NCBI GenBank assembly: GCA_025929535.1
Contig: JAICLZ010000019.1
Coordinates: forward strand, 1-61,589
Direction: 5' to 3'
Length of the DNA stretch: 61,589 nucleotides
DNA from: Gemmatimonadaceae bacterium
GTDB lineage: Bacteria > Gemmatimonadota > Gemmatimonadetes > Gemmatimonadales > Gemmatimonadaceae
Made by a program: the position numbers and the translations under genes
Notes under the pieces: generated by a model
Databases searched by the model: none
Told to the model about the DNA's origin: nothing
What the model saw: the letters and a program-made list of their open reading frames with translations, nothing else
Part shown: in pieces, positions 51,535 to 60,923 of the stretch
Position numbering within the stretch: the stretch's first letter is position 1
How the letters are laid out: each line of letters starts with the position of its first letter

Positions 51535-52692
51535 GTGACCCGCTTCTGGATTCTCGCCTGTCTGCCATGGCTGCTCGGCCCTCTCGTTTTGCTCTGGCGC
51601 GCACGCGACTCGCCCTCGCTGAGCGATGAGCCGGATGAGATCCCGCCCGAGGCGCCACTGGTATCGGTGATCGTTCCGGCACGCAACGAGGCTCTCAACA
51701 TCGAGCGCTGCGTGCGCTCGCTCCTGCGCTCGCGATGGCTTGCCCTCGAGGTGATCGTGGTGGACGATCGCTCGGAGGATGCCACGGGCGCACTCGCGCG
51801 CGCGCTGGCGGCCGCAGATGCGCGCGTGCGCGTGATCGAAGGGGCGCCCGTGCCGGACGGCTGGTTCGGCAAGCAGTGGGCGTGCGCGCAGGGCGCGAGC
51901 GCCGCCCGCGGCTCGACGCTGATCTTCACCGATGCCGATACCGCGCACGCGCCCACGCTCATCCCGCGCTCGATGCACGCGATGCGCACGCGCGCGCTCG
52001 ACTTCCTCACCGTGGGCGGATTTCAGGAGCTCGGCTCGTTCTGGGAGCGCGTGGTGATGCCGCAGGTGTTCTACATGATCGCGTCGCGCTATGGCGGCGC
52101 GGGCGCCGTGAATCGCGCGCGGCGCTCCCGCGACAAGATCGCGAACGGGCAATATCTGTGCTTCACGCGCGCATGCTACGATGCGATCGGCGGACACGCG
52201 TCCGTTCGCGGGAAGGCGGCCGAGGATCTCGCGCTCGCGCAGCTGGTGCACGCGCGCGGGATGCGCGGCGAGCTCGTGATGGGCGAGCACGATCTCTCGA
52301 CGCGCATGTACACGTCGCTCGCCGGAATCGTGAACGGATGGACGAAGAACATGGTGACCGCGGGTGTGGACACGCTGCCAGCGGGCGTCGTTCCGCGATT
52401 GCTGTTGCCGGTGCTGCTGCTGATCGTGCCGCTCGTGCATCTGGCCCCGCCCGCGACGGCGATCGCGTCGCTGTTCGCGCCGCTCGCGAAGGGCGCCGTG
52501 CTGTGGGCCGGGGTGTGCAGCGCGATCCTGCTCGTGTGGTGGGCATTCATCTACGTGCGCGCGTTTCGGCAGTCGCCGCTATATGCGCTCACGCTGCCGC
52601 TCGGCGCGGTGATCGTGCTGTTCATCATCGCCCGCGCGACGGTGCGCGGGCGCGGGGTGGAGTGGAAGGGAAGGAGATACCAGGCGGGGTGA
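51535..52692 (+). CDS. glycosyltransferase family 2, HpnB-like membrane enzyme
   Basis: This 385-residue protein has an N-terminal membrane helix (5-20), a GT2 catalytic domain and a C-terminal membrane region of about three helices (from about 282). Visible catalytic parts are VSVIVPARNEALNIERCVRSLL, EVIVVDDRSEDAT, the DxD FTDADTAHAP, the GNGWF-type PDGWFGKQWA block, and KAAEDLALAQL with the ED pair. The layout matches hopanoid-associated HpnB and related carotenoid glucosyltransferases. No hopanoid genes are nearby, so the acceptor is unclear. The GTG at 51535 lacks a strong ribosome site. Confidence 0.86.
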   Translation: MTRFWILACLPWLLGPLVLLWRARDSPSLSDEPDEIPPEAPLVSVIVPARNEALNIERCVRSLLRSRWLALEVIVVDDRSEDATGALARALAAADARVRVIEGAPVPDGWFGKQWACAQGASAARGSTLIFTDADTAHAPTLIPRSMHAMRTRALDFLTVGGFQELGSFWERVVMPQVFYMIASRYGGAGAVNRARRSRDKIANGQYLCFTRACYDAIGGHASVRGKAAEDLALAQLVHARGMRGELVMGEHDLSTRMYTSLAGIVNGWTKNMVTAGVDTLPAGVVPRLLLPVLLLIVPLVHLAPPATAIASLFAPLAKGAVLWAGVCSAILLVWWAFIYVRAFRQSPLYALTLPLGAVIVLFIIARATVRGRGVEWKGRRYQAG

Positions 52693-52774
52693 TGATCGGG
52701 GTGCGCGAGTCGATTTAGCGCTGCGCGCGGTGCCGCGATGACGACGCCTTTCCGTCCCGCGGCTAGGGTGTCGC

Positions 52775-55700
52775 GTGCTCGCACTCCGCACCGCCGCCCA
52801 GCTCCTCGCCGCCGCCCGCGATGTCGACTCGCTTGCCGCGCTCGCCGCCGCGGCGGGCTTCGGCGCCACTCCGCTTCCGCTCGACGCAAACGCGTGCACC
52901 GCGCTCGGACTCCGCGAAGTCGCGTGCGAGCTGCGCGTGATCCCGGGCGCCGGCACGCTGCGCGCGCTGCTCGTCGAGTGCCCGGCGAAAGTGCCGCTCC
53001 GCGACAGCCTCGCCGCGGTCACGTCTCGACTGACCGCGCGCGCACCGCATCTGCTCTGGCTCATCATCGCCGCGCGTCGCGAGAGCGCCGAGCTGGCGAT
53101 GGTGGCGTGGTCCGACGGGCTGTCGCGGGCACCGCGCGTCTCGGCGCTCATGGTCGATCGCGCGCACGTGCTCGCGAGCGATGCGCTCGCGCTCTCGTCA
53201 CTCGCCGGAACCAGCGATGCCGCCGATGTGCTCACGCATGCCTCCTGGCTCGAGGTGCTCGGACGCGAGGCGCTCACCCGCCGCTTCTATCGCACGCTCG
53301 AGGGCGTGGTAGCCGAGGTCGCCACGGACGCGCGTGGCGAAGTACCTCGGCGCAACCGGCAGGAGCTCGCGCTGCTCCACGTATCGAGGCTGCTCTTCCT
53401 CTCCTTCCTCGAGACGAAGGGGTGGCTCGACGGCGATCGGCGCTTCCTCGCCAACGGCTTCGATCGCTGCATGGAGCGCGGCGGAGGCTATCACAGGCGC
53501 GTGCTGCGGCCGCTGTTTTTCGGCACGCTCAACACTCCCGTCTCGGCGCGTGCCCCGGCCGCTCGCGCGTTCGGCGCCGTCCCCTTTCTCAACGGTGGAT
53601 TGTTCGCGCCGGCGCCACTCGAGCGTCGCTGGCCCAGGCTGCAGCTCACCGACGCCTCGCTCGGACGCGCGTTCGGCGAGCTTTTCGCGCGCTACCGGTT
53701 CACGGCGCGCGAGGACAGCGATGCATGGTCCGAGGCAGCGATCGATCCCGAGATGCTCGGCAAGGCGTTCGAATCGCTGATGTGCTCCCAGGAGCGCCGC
53801 ACGAGCGGCGCGTTCTACACTCCGCAATCGCTGGTCTCGGACGCGACACGCTCCGCGCTCACGAGTGCGCTCGAAGGCCCGGCGCTCTCGCGGGACCTCA
53901 TCGAGCGTGCGCTTGCCGGCGAGGAGATTCCGCTGGCGCTCGCCCCCACGCTTCGCGAGCGCATCGCCGACATGCGGATGCTCGATCCGGCGTGCGGATC
54001 CGGCGCCTTCCTCGTGCACGCGCTCGAGACGCTCGCATCGCTGCAGCAGCGCGCGGGAGACGCGCGACCGCTCGCGGTGCTCCGGCGCGAGCTGCTCACG
54101 CGCTCGATCTTCGGCGTGGACGTGAATCCGACGGCGGTGTGGCTGTGCGAGCTGCGGCTCTGGCTCTCCGTCGTGATCGAGAGTGAGGAGACTGACGGCA
54201 TGCGCGTGCCACCGCTGCCGAATCTCGACCGGCACATTCGCGTGGGCGATTCGCTCGCCGGTGATGCGTTCGAGGAGCTGCGCGGCGCCGGCGGCAGCAT
54301 GATCGCGCGCATGCGCCAGCGCTACGCGCGAGCGACGGGCGCGCGCAAGCGAACGCTCGAGCGCGCGCTCCAGCGCACGGAGCGCACCTTCGCGCTGGCG
54401 CACGTGGGCGAGCAGATCCAGCGCTGCGCAGCGCGCCGCCGCGATTTGCTGGCTGCGATGCGCGGGCGCGACCTCTTCGGCGAGCGCGTTCGGCCTGTGC
54501 CTCACCAGATCGCGCTGCTCGCGCGCGAGCGCACGCGTGCGCGCGAGCTCGCGGCCCGGAAACGCGCGCTGCGCTCTGGCGGCGCCCTCCCCTTCGCGTG
54601 GGCAACGCACTTTCCGGACGTCGCGCTGCGCGGCGGATTCGATCTCGTGATCGGCAATCCTCCATGGGTGCGCCTGCACCGGATTCCGGCAGACGCGCGC
54701 GCCGCGCTCCGCGCAGGCTTTGCGGTGTTCGGCGGCGCGGCGTGGGAGCGCGGCGCGCGTACCGCAAACGCAGGCACGGGCTTCGCGGCGCAGGTGGACC
54801 TCGGCGCACTCTTTCTCGAGCGGTCGCTCGCGCTCACCCGCGAAAACGGGTCGCTTGCGCTGCTCCTGCCCACGAAGATGTGGCGCTCACTCGCCGGCGG
54901 TGGCGCGCGACGACTGCTGCGCACCGACGCGCGCGTCATCGCGCTCGACGACTGGTCCGAGTCGCCAGCGGCATTCGATGCGGCGGTGTACCCATCGCTC
55001 GTGATCGCGCGCAAGGGTGCCGGCACCGAGGCACCCGTCCCCGTTCTGGCCTCGATGCATCGCAAGCGCGACGTGCTCCGCTGGAGCATCGCGCCTGCCA
55101 GGCTCTCACTCGACGAGGATCCCGCGAGCCCGTGGATCGCGATCCCTCCCGCCGTGCGCGATTCCTTCGATCGCGTCTGTCGCGCGGGCATCTCCATCGG
55201 CGACACGCCTTTCGGCGCTCCCCTCCTCGGCGTCAAATGCGGATGCAACGAGGCGTTCATCGTCGAGCGTCGCCAGACGGCAGAACCCGATGTGCGAACG
55301 GTGCTCGTGCGCGCCGGCGAGCGGAGCGCGCTCATCGAGCGCGACATGCTGCGTCCCCTCCTCCGCGGCGAAGGAACCGTCCCGTGGCGCGCATCGCCGA
55401 GCGCGGAAGCGATCATCTGGACACACGGAGACAGCGGCGCGCTGCCAGCACTTCCACCGCACGCCGCAAAGTGGCTCGCGCGCTGGCGGCGGCGCCTCAC
55501 CGCGCGCAGCGATGCCCGCTCGGGCAGGGCCTGGTGGACGCTCTTCCGCACGCCCGCTGCATCCGCTGCGCGCGCGCGTGTCGTCTGGGCCGACATGGGG
55601 CGTGCGCCGCGCGCGCTGCTCGTCCCCGCCGGCGATCAGACGGTGCCGCTCAACAGCTGTTACGTGGTTCCGTGCGACGAGCACGAGGACGCACTCGCGC

Positions 55701-55975
55701 TCACCGCGCTGCTCAACTCCTCGCTCGCCGCCGCGTGGCTGCACGTGCTGGCAGAGCCTGCGCGAGGCGGCTACCATCGCTACCTCGGCTGGACCGTCGC
55801 GCTCCTCCCGCTGCCGCGCGATTGGCGGTGCGCTCGCGGGCTGCTCGCGCCTCTCGCTCGGCGCGCCCTCGATGGCGACGTGCCTCCCGCCTGCGAGCTG
55901 CTCGAAGCGGCCACGCGCGCGTATCGGCTGCGCTCCACGGAAGTCGCACCGCTCATCGCGTGGTGCGGCCGATGA
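52775..55975 (+). CDS. large adenine-specific DNA methyltransferase (Eco57I/TaqI-like)
   Basis: This 1066-residue protein is an N6-adenine DNA methyltransferase. The N-terminal region (1-330) lacks a visible PD-(D/E)xK nuclease motif. GAFYTPQSLV near 345 is followed by SAM motif I LDPACGSGAF (403-412), FGVDVNPTA near 445 and catalytic motif IV NPPW (628-631). A TaqI-type target-recognition region occupies about 800-1030 (GVKCGCNEAFIV, AWWTLFRTP, NSCYVVP, LNSSLAAAWLH). Size and order match Eco57I, PglX and DISARM-type methylases. Its stop overlaps the SNF2-helicase start (ATGA), so both act together. It starts with GTG. No nuclease gene adjoins it. Confidence 0.9.
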   Translation: MLALRTAAQLLAAARDVDSLAALAAAAGFGATPLPLDANACTALGLREVACELRVIPGAGTLRALLVECPAKVPLRDSLAAVTSRLTARAPHLLWLIIAARRESAELAMVAWSDGLSRAPRVSALMVDRAHVLASDALALSSLAGTSDAADVLTHASWLEVLGREALTRRFYRTLEGVVAEVATDARGEVPRRNRQELALLHVSRLLFLSFLETKGWLDGDRRFLANGFDRCMERGGGYHRRVLRPLFFGTLNTPVSARAPAARAFGAVPFLNGGLFAPAPLERRWPRLQLTDASLGRAFGELFARYRFTAREDSDAWSEAAIDPEMLGKAFESLMCSQERRTSGAFYTPQSLVSDATRSALTSALEGPALSRDLIERALAGEEIPLALAPTLRERIADMRMLDPACGSGAFLVHALETLASLQQRAGDARPLAVLRRELLTRSIFGVDVNPTAVWLCELRLWLSVVIESEETDGMRVPPLPNLDRHIRVGDSLAGDAFEELRGAGGSMIARMRQRYARATGARKRTLERALQRTERTFALAHVGEQIQRCAARRRDLLAAMRGRDLFGERVRPVPHQIALLARERTRARELAARKRALRSGGALPFAWATHFPDVALRGGFDLVIGNPPWVRLHRIPADARAALRAGFAVFGGAAWERGARTANAGTGFAAQVDLGALFLERSLALTRENGSLALLLPTKMWRSLAGGGARRLLRTDARVIALDDWSESPAAFDAAVYPSLVIARKGAGTEAPVPVLASMHRKRDVLRWSIAPARLSLDEDPASPWIAIPPAVRDSFDRVCRAGISIGDTPFGAPLLGVKCGCNEAFIVERRQTAEPDVRTVLVRAGERSALIERDMLRPLLRGEGTVPWRASPSAEAIIWTHGDSGALPALPPHAAKWLARWRRRLTARSDARSGRAWWTLFRTPAASAARARVVWADMGRAPRALLVPAGDQTVPLNSCYVVPCDEHEDALALTALLNSSLAAAWLHVLAEPARGGYHRYLGWTVALLPLPRDWRCARGLLAPLARRALDGDVPPACELLEAATRAYRLRSTEVAPLIAWCGR

Positions 55976-58170
55976 TCGTTCGGGCAGCCGCGGCGCGTGC
56001 GCTGATTGCCGTGCACTGGCTCCCGGAGCACGACGCGCCAGTCGAGCTGGGATCGGTGCGCCTGCACGCGCACCAGCAGAGCGCCGTCGATCGGATCGGC
56101 GATCTCCTGCGCGAGCATCGCGGCGCCCTTCTCGCCGATGAGGCGGGGCTCGGGAAAACGTACGTCGCGGCCGCGATCATGCGCGAGGCGGCGCGACCGC
56201 TGCTCGTGATTCCTGCGGCGCTGCGCACCATGTGGAGGGAGGCGCTGGCGGCGGCAGACGCGAGCGCCACCGTCGTCTCCTACAGCGCGCTCTCGCGCGG
56301 CAACGTGCCGGGCGGCGACTTCGATCTGCTCGTGCTCGACGAGGCGCATCACGCGCGCACCGCATCCACGCTGCGCTACGCGGCGATCGCCTCGCTGGCA
56401 TCCCGCGCGCGCGTGCTCCTGCTCACCGCTACGCCGATACACAATCGCCGCGCCGAGCTGGCGGCGCTCTTCGCGCTCTTCCTCGGCGCGCGCGCGTACG
56501 CGATCAGCGACGCGGCCCTCGCCACACTCATCGTACGCCGCGAACGTAGCGATGTCGCGCAGACCGTCGCGCTGCCCGACGCGTCCGCTCCGGAGTGGAT
56601 AGCGGTTCGGGATGACGGAGGGCTGCTCGATGAGCTGCTCGCCCTGCCTCCTCCGCTCCCTCCGTCGGATGGCGGTGCGGGTGGCGCGCTTCTCACCTGG
56701 AGCCTGCTCCGGCAGTGGGCATCGAGCCGGGCGGCGCTCGCGGGCGCGCTGCGGCGGCGCATTGCGCGCGGAATGGCCCTCGAGAGCGCCTTGTGCGACG
56801 GGCGGTACCCGGATCGCCGGGAACTCCGGGCATGGAGCTCGGCGGAGGACACGATCCAGCTCGCCTTTCCGCAGCTCGTCTCCGCGCCCACCGCCGCTCC
56901 GGGCGATCTCCTCGCGCGCGTGCGCAGCCATCTGGACGCGGTGCGTACGCTTCTCGCGCGCGTGCGCGCCGATGAAGGCGTGGATGCCTCGCGGGCGCAG
57001 GCCATTCGTGATGTGTGCACGCGATGCCCCGGCGAGAAGGTGCTCGTCTTCTCGCAATTCACGGACACGGTGCACGCGATCTTCGCCGAGCTGCGCGGCG
57101 GGCGCGGTGTCGCCGCGCTTTCGGCCCGCGGCGGGCGGATTGCGAGCGGCAGGCTCTCGCGCCAGGAAACGCTGCAGCGCTTTGCGCCTCGCGCCACGGG
57201 CGCACCCGCACCGCCCGAAGCGGAGCGCATCGATCTTCTGCTCACCACCGATCTCGCCAGCGAAGGATTGAATCTGCACGACGCGTCCGTGGTCGTGCAC
57301 CTGGATCTTCCGTGGACGCCGGCGCGGCTCGAGCAGCGCGTCGCGCGCTCGCGGCGCCTGGGCGCGCGGCATGCGCGCACGCACAGCTATGCGCTCGCGC
57401 CGCCCGCAGACGCGGAGATGGTGCTCACGGTCGAGCGCCGGCTGCGCCACAAGCTGCGGACGATGGAGGAAGTGATCGGAAGCAGCGGTGCGGTGCTGCC
57501 GGCACTCGCGATGAGTGAAGCGGATGATCATCCACCGTGCGCGAGCACCACCCGCCTTCGCGAGGAAATCGATCGCGTCATGCGCCGGTGGCGCAGGGAG
57601 AGCGAGCCGGAGGGCATCGGACTCGCTCCGCAGCTCACCGTCGCCTGCGTGAACGCATCGAAGCGAGCCGTGCTCGCCCTCGCCATGGACGATTCCAAGC
57701 CCGTGCTTGCTGCGGCAGCAGAGGACGCGGAGCTCGTCGAGGACGTGCGCGTCGTGCTCGACGTGCTGGCGCGCGCATCCGGCGGAGATGCCGCGCTCGA
57801 CGAGCGCGTGCGCGCGGATGCGGTTGCGCGCGCCGAGCGATGGCTTGCGCGGCGACAGGGCGCGGAGGCGAGCGGCGCGCTGGCCTGGCGCGGCACGTCG
57901 CGGCGCATCGCGCTCCGGCGCATCGCCGGGCTTTCCGCGCGCACACCGTACCATCGCCGCGCGCTCCTCGCTCCGCTCACGATGGTGGCGCGGCGCGTCG
58001 TGACGGCGCCCTACGCGCTGGGCGCCGAACGGGTGCTCGATGAGCTGGCGAGCGCGCCGCTGCCGGACGAAGCGTGGCTGCGCGCGCTCGCGTCATTCGG
58101 CGCGATGCACGGCGCGCGGGAGGGCGAGCGCACCGGCGCGCGGCTCATCGCGGTGATCGTCGCTGGATGA
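55972..58170 (+). CDS. SNF2-type superfamily 2 helicase/ATPase
   Basis: This 732-residue ATPase has Walker A DEAGLGKT (56-63), motif Ia LLVIPAALRTMW, motif II LDEAHH (122-127) and motif III TATPIHN (152-158). In its second RecA domain it has KVLVFSQFTD (about 357), DLASEGLNLHD (about 427) and VVHLDLPWTPARLEQRVARSRRLG. Motif VI normally reads QRxGRxxRxG, and here the Gly is Ala and the next acidic or polar position is Ser, so it is divergent. It resembles DrmD-like SNF2 helicases that work with DNA methylases. The start ATG overlaps the methyltransferase stop. A helical C-terminal region of about 240 residues is unassigned. Confidence 0.9.
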   Translation: MIVRAAAARALIAVHWLPEHDAPVELGSVRLHAHQQSAVDRIGDLLREHRGALLADEAGLGKTYVAAAIMREAARPLLVIPAALRTMWREALAAADASATVVSYSALSRGNVPGGDFDLLVLDEAHHARTASTLRYAAIASLASRARVLLLTATPIHNRRAELAALFALFLGARAYAISDAALATLIVRRERSDVAQTVALPDASAPEWIAVRDDGGLLDELLALPPPLPPSDGGAGGALLTWSLLRQWASSRAALAGALRRRIARGMALESALCDGRYPDRRELRAWSSAEDTIQLAFPQLVSAPTAAPGDLLARVRSHLDAVRTLLARVRADEGVDASRAQAIRDVCTRCPGEKVLVFSQFTDTVHAIFAELRGGRGVAALSARGGRIASGRLSRQETLQRFAPRATGAPAPPEAERIDLLLTTDLASEGLNLHDASVVVHLDLPWTPARLEQRVARSRRLGARHARTHSYALAPPADAEMVLTVERRLRHKLRTMEEVIGSSGAVLPALAMSEADDHPPCASTTRLREEIDRVMRRWRRESEPEGIGLAPQLTVACVNASKRAVLALAMDDSKPVLAAAAEDAELVEDVRVVLDVLARASGGDAALDERVRADAVARAERWLARRQGAEASGALAWRGTSRRIALRRIAGLSARTPYHRRALLAPLTMVARRVVTAPYALGAERVLDELASAPLPDEAWLRALASFGAMHGAREGERTGARLIAVIVAG

Positions 58171-58251
58171 TTGGTGCAGCAGGCGATCGCGCGGAAACAA
58201 AGCGCGCCCCCGGCCGTACTGTCCCGCATTCACGACGCACACGGAGACTGC

Positions 58252-59319
58252 ATGTTCGGTCGAGTCAATGCGCATTCAGGAATGCGTAGCGCGAGCACAC
58301 TCTGCGCCGCACTCGCGCTCGCGGGCCCGCTCGCCGCACAATCGCACATCCCACTCGACTTCCGCGACAGCGTGCCCGCATGGCTCGCTGAGACTCACGT
58401 TCCCGGTCTCGTCGTCGCAGTTCTCGAGGGCGGAAAGGTCAGCTCGATTCAGAGCTTCGGCGAGCTGCGACCCGGAATGCAGATGTCCCCGCGCGCGCTC
58501 TTCAACGTCGCATCGCTCACGAAGCCCGTGGTCGCCATCACCACGCTCGAGCTTGCGGACGCCGGAATGCTGAATCTCGACGAGTCGCTCGATCGCGACT
58601 GGATCGATCCGGACATCCGGAGCGATCCGCGACACTCGAAGCTCACGGCGCGGCTCATCCTGAGTCACCAAACGGGATTTCCGAACTGGCGTCACGAAAG
58701 TCCAACGGAGAAACTCGGCTTTCTCTTCGATCCCGGCACCCGATTCGGCTACTCGGGCGAAGGATTCGAATATCTGAGGCGCGCACTCGAGCACAGATTC
58801 GGCCGCTCACTGCAGCAGTTGTCCGATTCGGTTCTGTTTCGCCCGCTGCACATGTCGGAGACGTCATATGGGTGGAATCCGCGCGTCGACACCGCTCGCT
58901 TCGCCTTCGGACACGACACGCTCGGCGCGCGCGTGAGCGAACCGATGCGCACGAGCGATCGTCCGAACGCGGCGGACTGGCTCGTCACGTCAATCGGCGA
59001 CTACGCGCGCTTCGCCGAATATGTGCTCGCCGGCGCGGGACTCTCGAAGGCGACGTTCGCAAACATGTCACTGGCGCAGGTGCAGCTCGCGGGAAAGCCG
59101 GGCGAGTCGATGGGGCTGGGCTGGGAAGTGATGCGTGGCCCGCCGGAAGACTCGACCATCCTGCTTCACACTGGTGCCGATGCAGGGATCAGGACGCTGA
59201 TCATCCTGCTGCCGGCATCGCAACGCGGCCTCGTACTCTTCACGAATGGCGAACGGGGAATGGATGTCATCATGAAGATCCTGAAGCCCACACTGCGCAT
59301 GAAGGAGCTCACCCCGTGA
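58252..59319 (+). CDS. exported serine hydrolase of the beta-lactamase/class C (S12) family
   Basis: This 355-residue protein has a signal peptide (ending PLAAQS) and a class-C penicillin-binding-type core. The SxxK motif is SLTKP (in FNVASLTKPVVA), the YxN-position Tyr lies in GYSGEGFEYL, and HTGAD replaces the KTG motif near the end. These features fit esterase or D-aminopeptidase-like S12 hydrolases more than true beta-lactamases. It should act in the periplasm. The ATG at 58252 follows GGAG five bases upstream. Confidence 0.88.
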   Translation: MFGRVNAHSGMRSASTLCAALALAGPLAAQSHIPLDFRDSVPAWLAETHVPGLVVAVLEGGKVSSIQSFGELRPGMQMSPRALFNVASLTKPVVAITTLELADAGMLNLDESLDRDWIDPDIRSDPRHSKLTARLILSHQTGFPNWRHESPTEKLGFLFDPGTRFGYSGEGFEYLRRALEHRFGRSLQQLSDSVLFRPLHMSETSYGWNPRVDTARFAFGHDTLGARVSEPMRTSDRPNAADWLVTSIGDYARFAEYVLAGAGLSKATFANMSLAQVQLAGKPGESMGLGWEVMRGPPEDSTILLHTGADAGIRTLIILLPASQRGLVLFTNGERGMDVIMKILKPTLRMKELTP

Positions 59320-59334
59320 GGTTGCTGCGAAGCC

Positions 59335-59367
59335 CGGTGCGTGCCACTCTTGTCTTGCGACGCACCG
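59335..59367 (+). terminator. weak hairpin after the serine hydrolase gene
   Basis: An 8-bp perfect stem (CGGTGCGT / ACGCACCG) with a 17-base loop lies 16 bases after the stop. It has no T-run, so it may only slow or rho-terminate transcription. Confidence 0.3.
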
Positions 59368-59436
59368 CTTGAGAAGCTATGTGCTCGAGAGCGGCACAGG
59401 CCGCTCTGTTCGCGTGCGCTCTTGGAGATCATGATC

Positions 59437-60150
59437 ATGAATGCGATCGAGGCGCGCGAGTCCTTCGCGCAACGACTCACGGGAATGCCGCCCACGCGCG
59501 CATTCTCGTTCGCGGCGGTGCTCCTCGTGATGGCCTGCACCGGGCGCGAGTCCGCATCGTCCGGGGAAAGCGCCGCATCGCTTGCAGGGCCTGTCGCGCA
59601 AACGGGCGCCGGTCGCGGACATCTGCAGCTCTCGGGTGATGCGAGCGTCGACACCGACTTCGCAGTCGAGCAGTGTACGATCGGCCCGGCCGGCGAAGGG
59701 TTGCTGAATGGCTATCGCATGAGCGCGCGGGCGTCGCACGGCACGCTGCAGATGCTGTCCGTGTCCGTGAAGGACTACGAGCACGATGGATCGTTCACGC
59801 CCGCCATCGACAGTGCCAGGAGCAGGAGCAATGGAAGGCAGGGCGTGAGCAATCCATTGTCCATGACCATCGGTCGCGAGAATTCCACGGTGCCGATTCC
59901 CGTGATCGCCAAACCCGAGTCGCGGATCACGATCACGATCTCCGACAGCGGCTCGCGGGGCACCGCGGAGTTCTCCGAGATGACGTCGCCGGTCGCGATG
60001 GAAGACGTCGACATCAAGGCACCGCTGCACGCGAAGCACAAGAGCTTCGCGGGCTCGCTGAGCTGGCACTGTCCAAGCGTCGAGCATCTCGACTCGGCCG
60101 CGGCCAACGCTGCGAAAGGGATGCTCAAGGGGCTCACGCCCATTCGCTGA
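59437..60150 (+). CDS. hypothetical lipoprotein
   Basis: This protein of about 237 residues has a lipoprotein signal (SFAAVLLVMACTGRE). The mature region is Ser/Gly-rich at first, then beta-rich with conserved-looking patterns (GHLQLSGDASVDTDFAVEQCTIGPAGEGLLNGY, split here only for description). Two further Cys (VEQC and WHCPS) may pair. No family is recognised. The ATG at 59437 has GGAG nine bases upstream; an ATG at 59485 would give a shorter and cleaner signal peptide. It stands alone. Confidence 0.7.
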   Translation: MNAIEARESFAQRLTGMPPTRAFSFAAVLLVMACTGRESASSGESAASLAGPVAQTGAGRGHLQLSGDASVDTDFAVEQCTIGPAGEGLLNGYRMSARASHGTLQMLSVSVKDYEHDGSFTPAIDSARSRSNGRQGVSNPLSMTIGRENSTVPIPVIAKPESRITITISDSGSRGTAEFSEMTSPVAMEDVDIKAPLHAKHKSFAGSLSWHCPSVEHLDSAAANAAKGMLKGLTPIR

Positions 60151-60338
60151 ACGGCTCGCCCCGAGGCTCATCACTTCGTCAACACGCCCGCTCGTGCAGC
60201 CGACTTCGCACCGGCCACGCGTGTGCGTGCGCCGCGCTTCCTTGGACCAGTCAGTGTCGGTGAATTTGGCGCTTGCAGGGGCTCCATGCGAGGGGTAGTC
60301 TGCTTCTGCGCTTCCACACCTCTCCAACCGAGCCTCTC

Positions 60339-60770
60339 ATGACCGCCACACTCGCAGTCTCCCGGCGCGTTGCTCTCGAAACTCTGGCGAAGGCCGGCGC
60401 CGCCGTGCTCCTCACGCCGCTGGCCGCCGCGGCGGAGCCCGGGCCGAGCCCGGGGCCGATCTTCTCGCAGGAGCTCCCGCCGGTATCGCTCGATGGCTGG
60501 AAGATGACCGCCCTCGAGATCACGTATGCTCCCGGCGAAGCGGGTCGCGCGCACCGGCACATTGGATTCGTCTTCGGCTACGTGCTCGAGGGCGACCTGC
60601 GCTTCAAGGTCGATGGTGGCGAGGAAACTACCTACCACGCCGGCCAGATGTTCTACGAAAAACCCGGCTCCGTGCATCGCGTCTCGGCCAACGCGAGCCC
60701 GACGAAGCCGTGTCGCTTTCTCGCGATGGTGTTCGTGGACAAGACGAAGCCGCTCACGGAGCCGGTGTGA
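60339..60770 (+). CDS. exported cupin-domain protein
   Basis: This 143-residue protein has a twin-Arg-like leader (SRRVALETLAKAGAAVLL) followed by a cupin barrel. Motif 1 is GRAHRHIGFVFGYVLEGDLRF with metal-ligand His residues and a Glu, and motif 2 is YEKPGSVHRVSAN with a third His. Cupins of this kind are small metal-binding periplasmic enzymes or sensors, and the ligand is not determinable. The ATG at 60339 is selected as it begins the leader directly. Confidence 0.82.
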   Translation: MTATLAVSRRVALETLAKAGAAVLLTPLAAAAEPGPSPGPIFSQELPPVSLDGWKMTALEITYAPGEAGRAHRHIGFVFGYVLEGDLRFKVDGGEETTYHAGQMFYEKPGSVHRVSANASPTKPCRFLAMVFVDKTKPLTEPV

Positions 60771-60923
60771 CCGGGATGCGCACCGCTATCCACGGTGGGC
60801 TGGCCGTCGCTCACCTGATCGTTCTCACACAACGCTCACACTCCGCGCATTGATCGGCGGCGCCGCGCGCCGCAAGCTGTGATTGACATGCAGGCGCGGC
60901 TGTCACCGTGAACGAGTGAGCAC

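Noticed and set aside
54598..55971. N-terminal extension of the SNF2 helicase frame
   Set aside because: It overlaps the methyltransferase fully and is Arg/Ala-rich; the ATG at 55972 overlaps the methylase stop and gives a normal helicase start.
52775..58170. Complete DISARM or BREX system
   Set aside because: No drmA, drmB, brxC, pglZ or nuclease gene is present in the visible flanks; only the methylase and helicase are seen.
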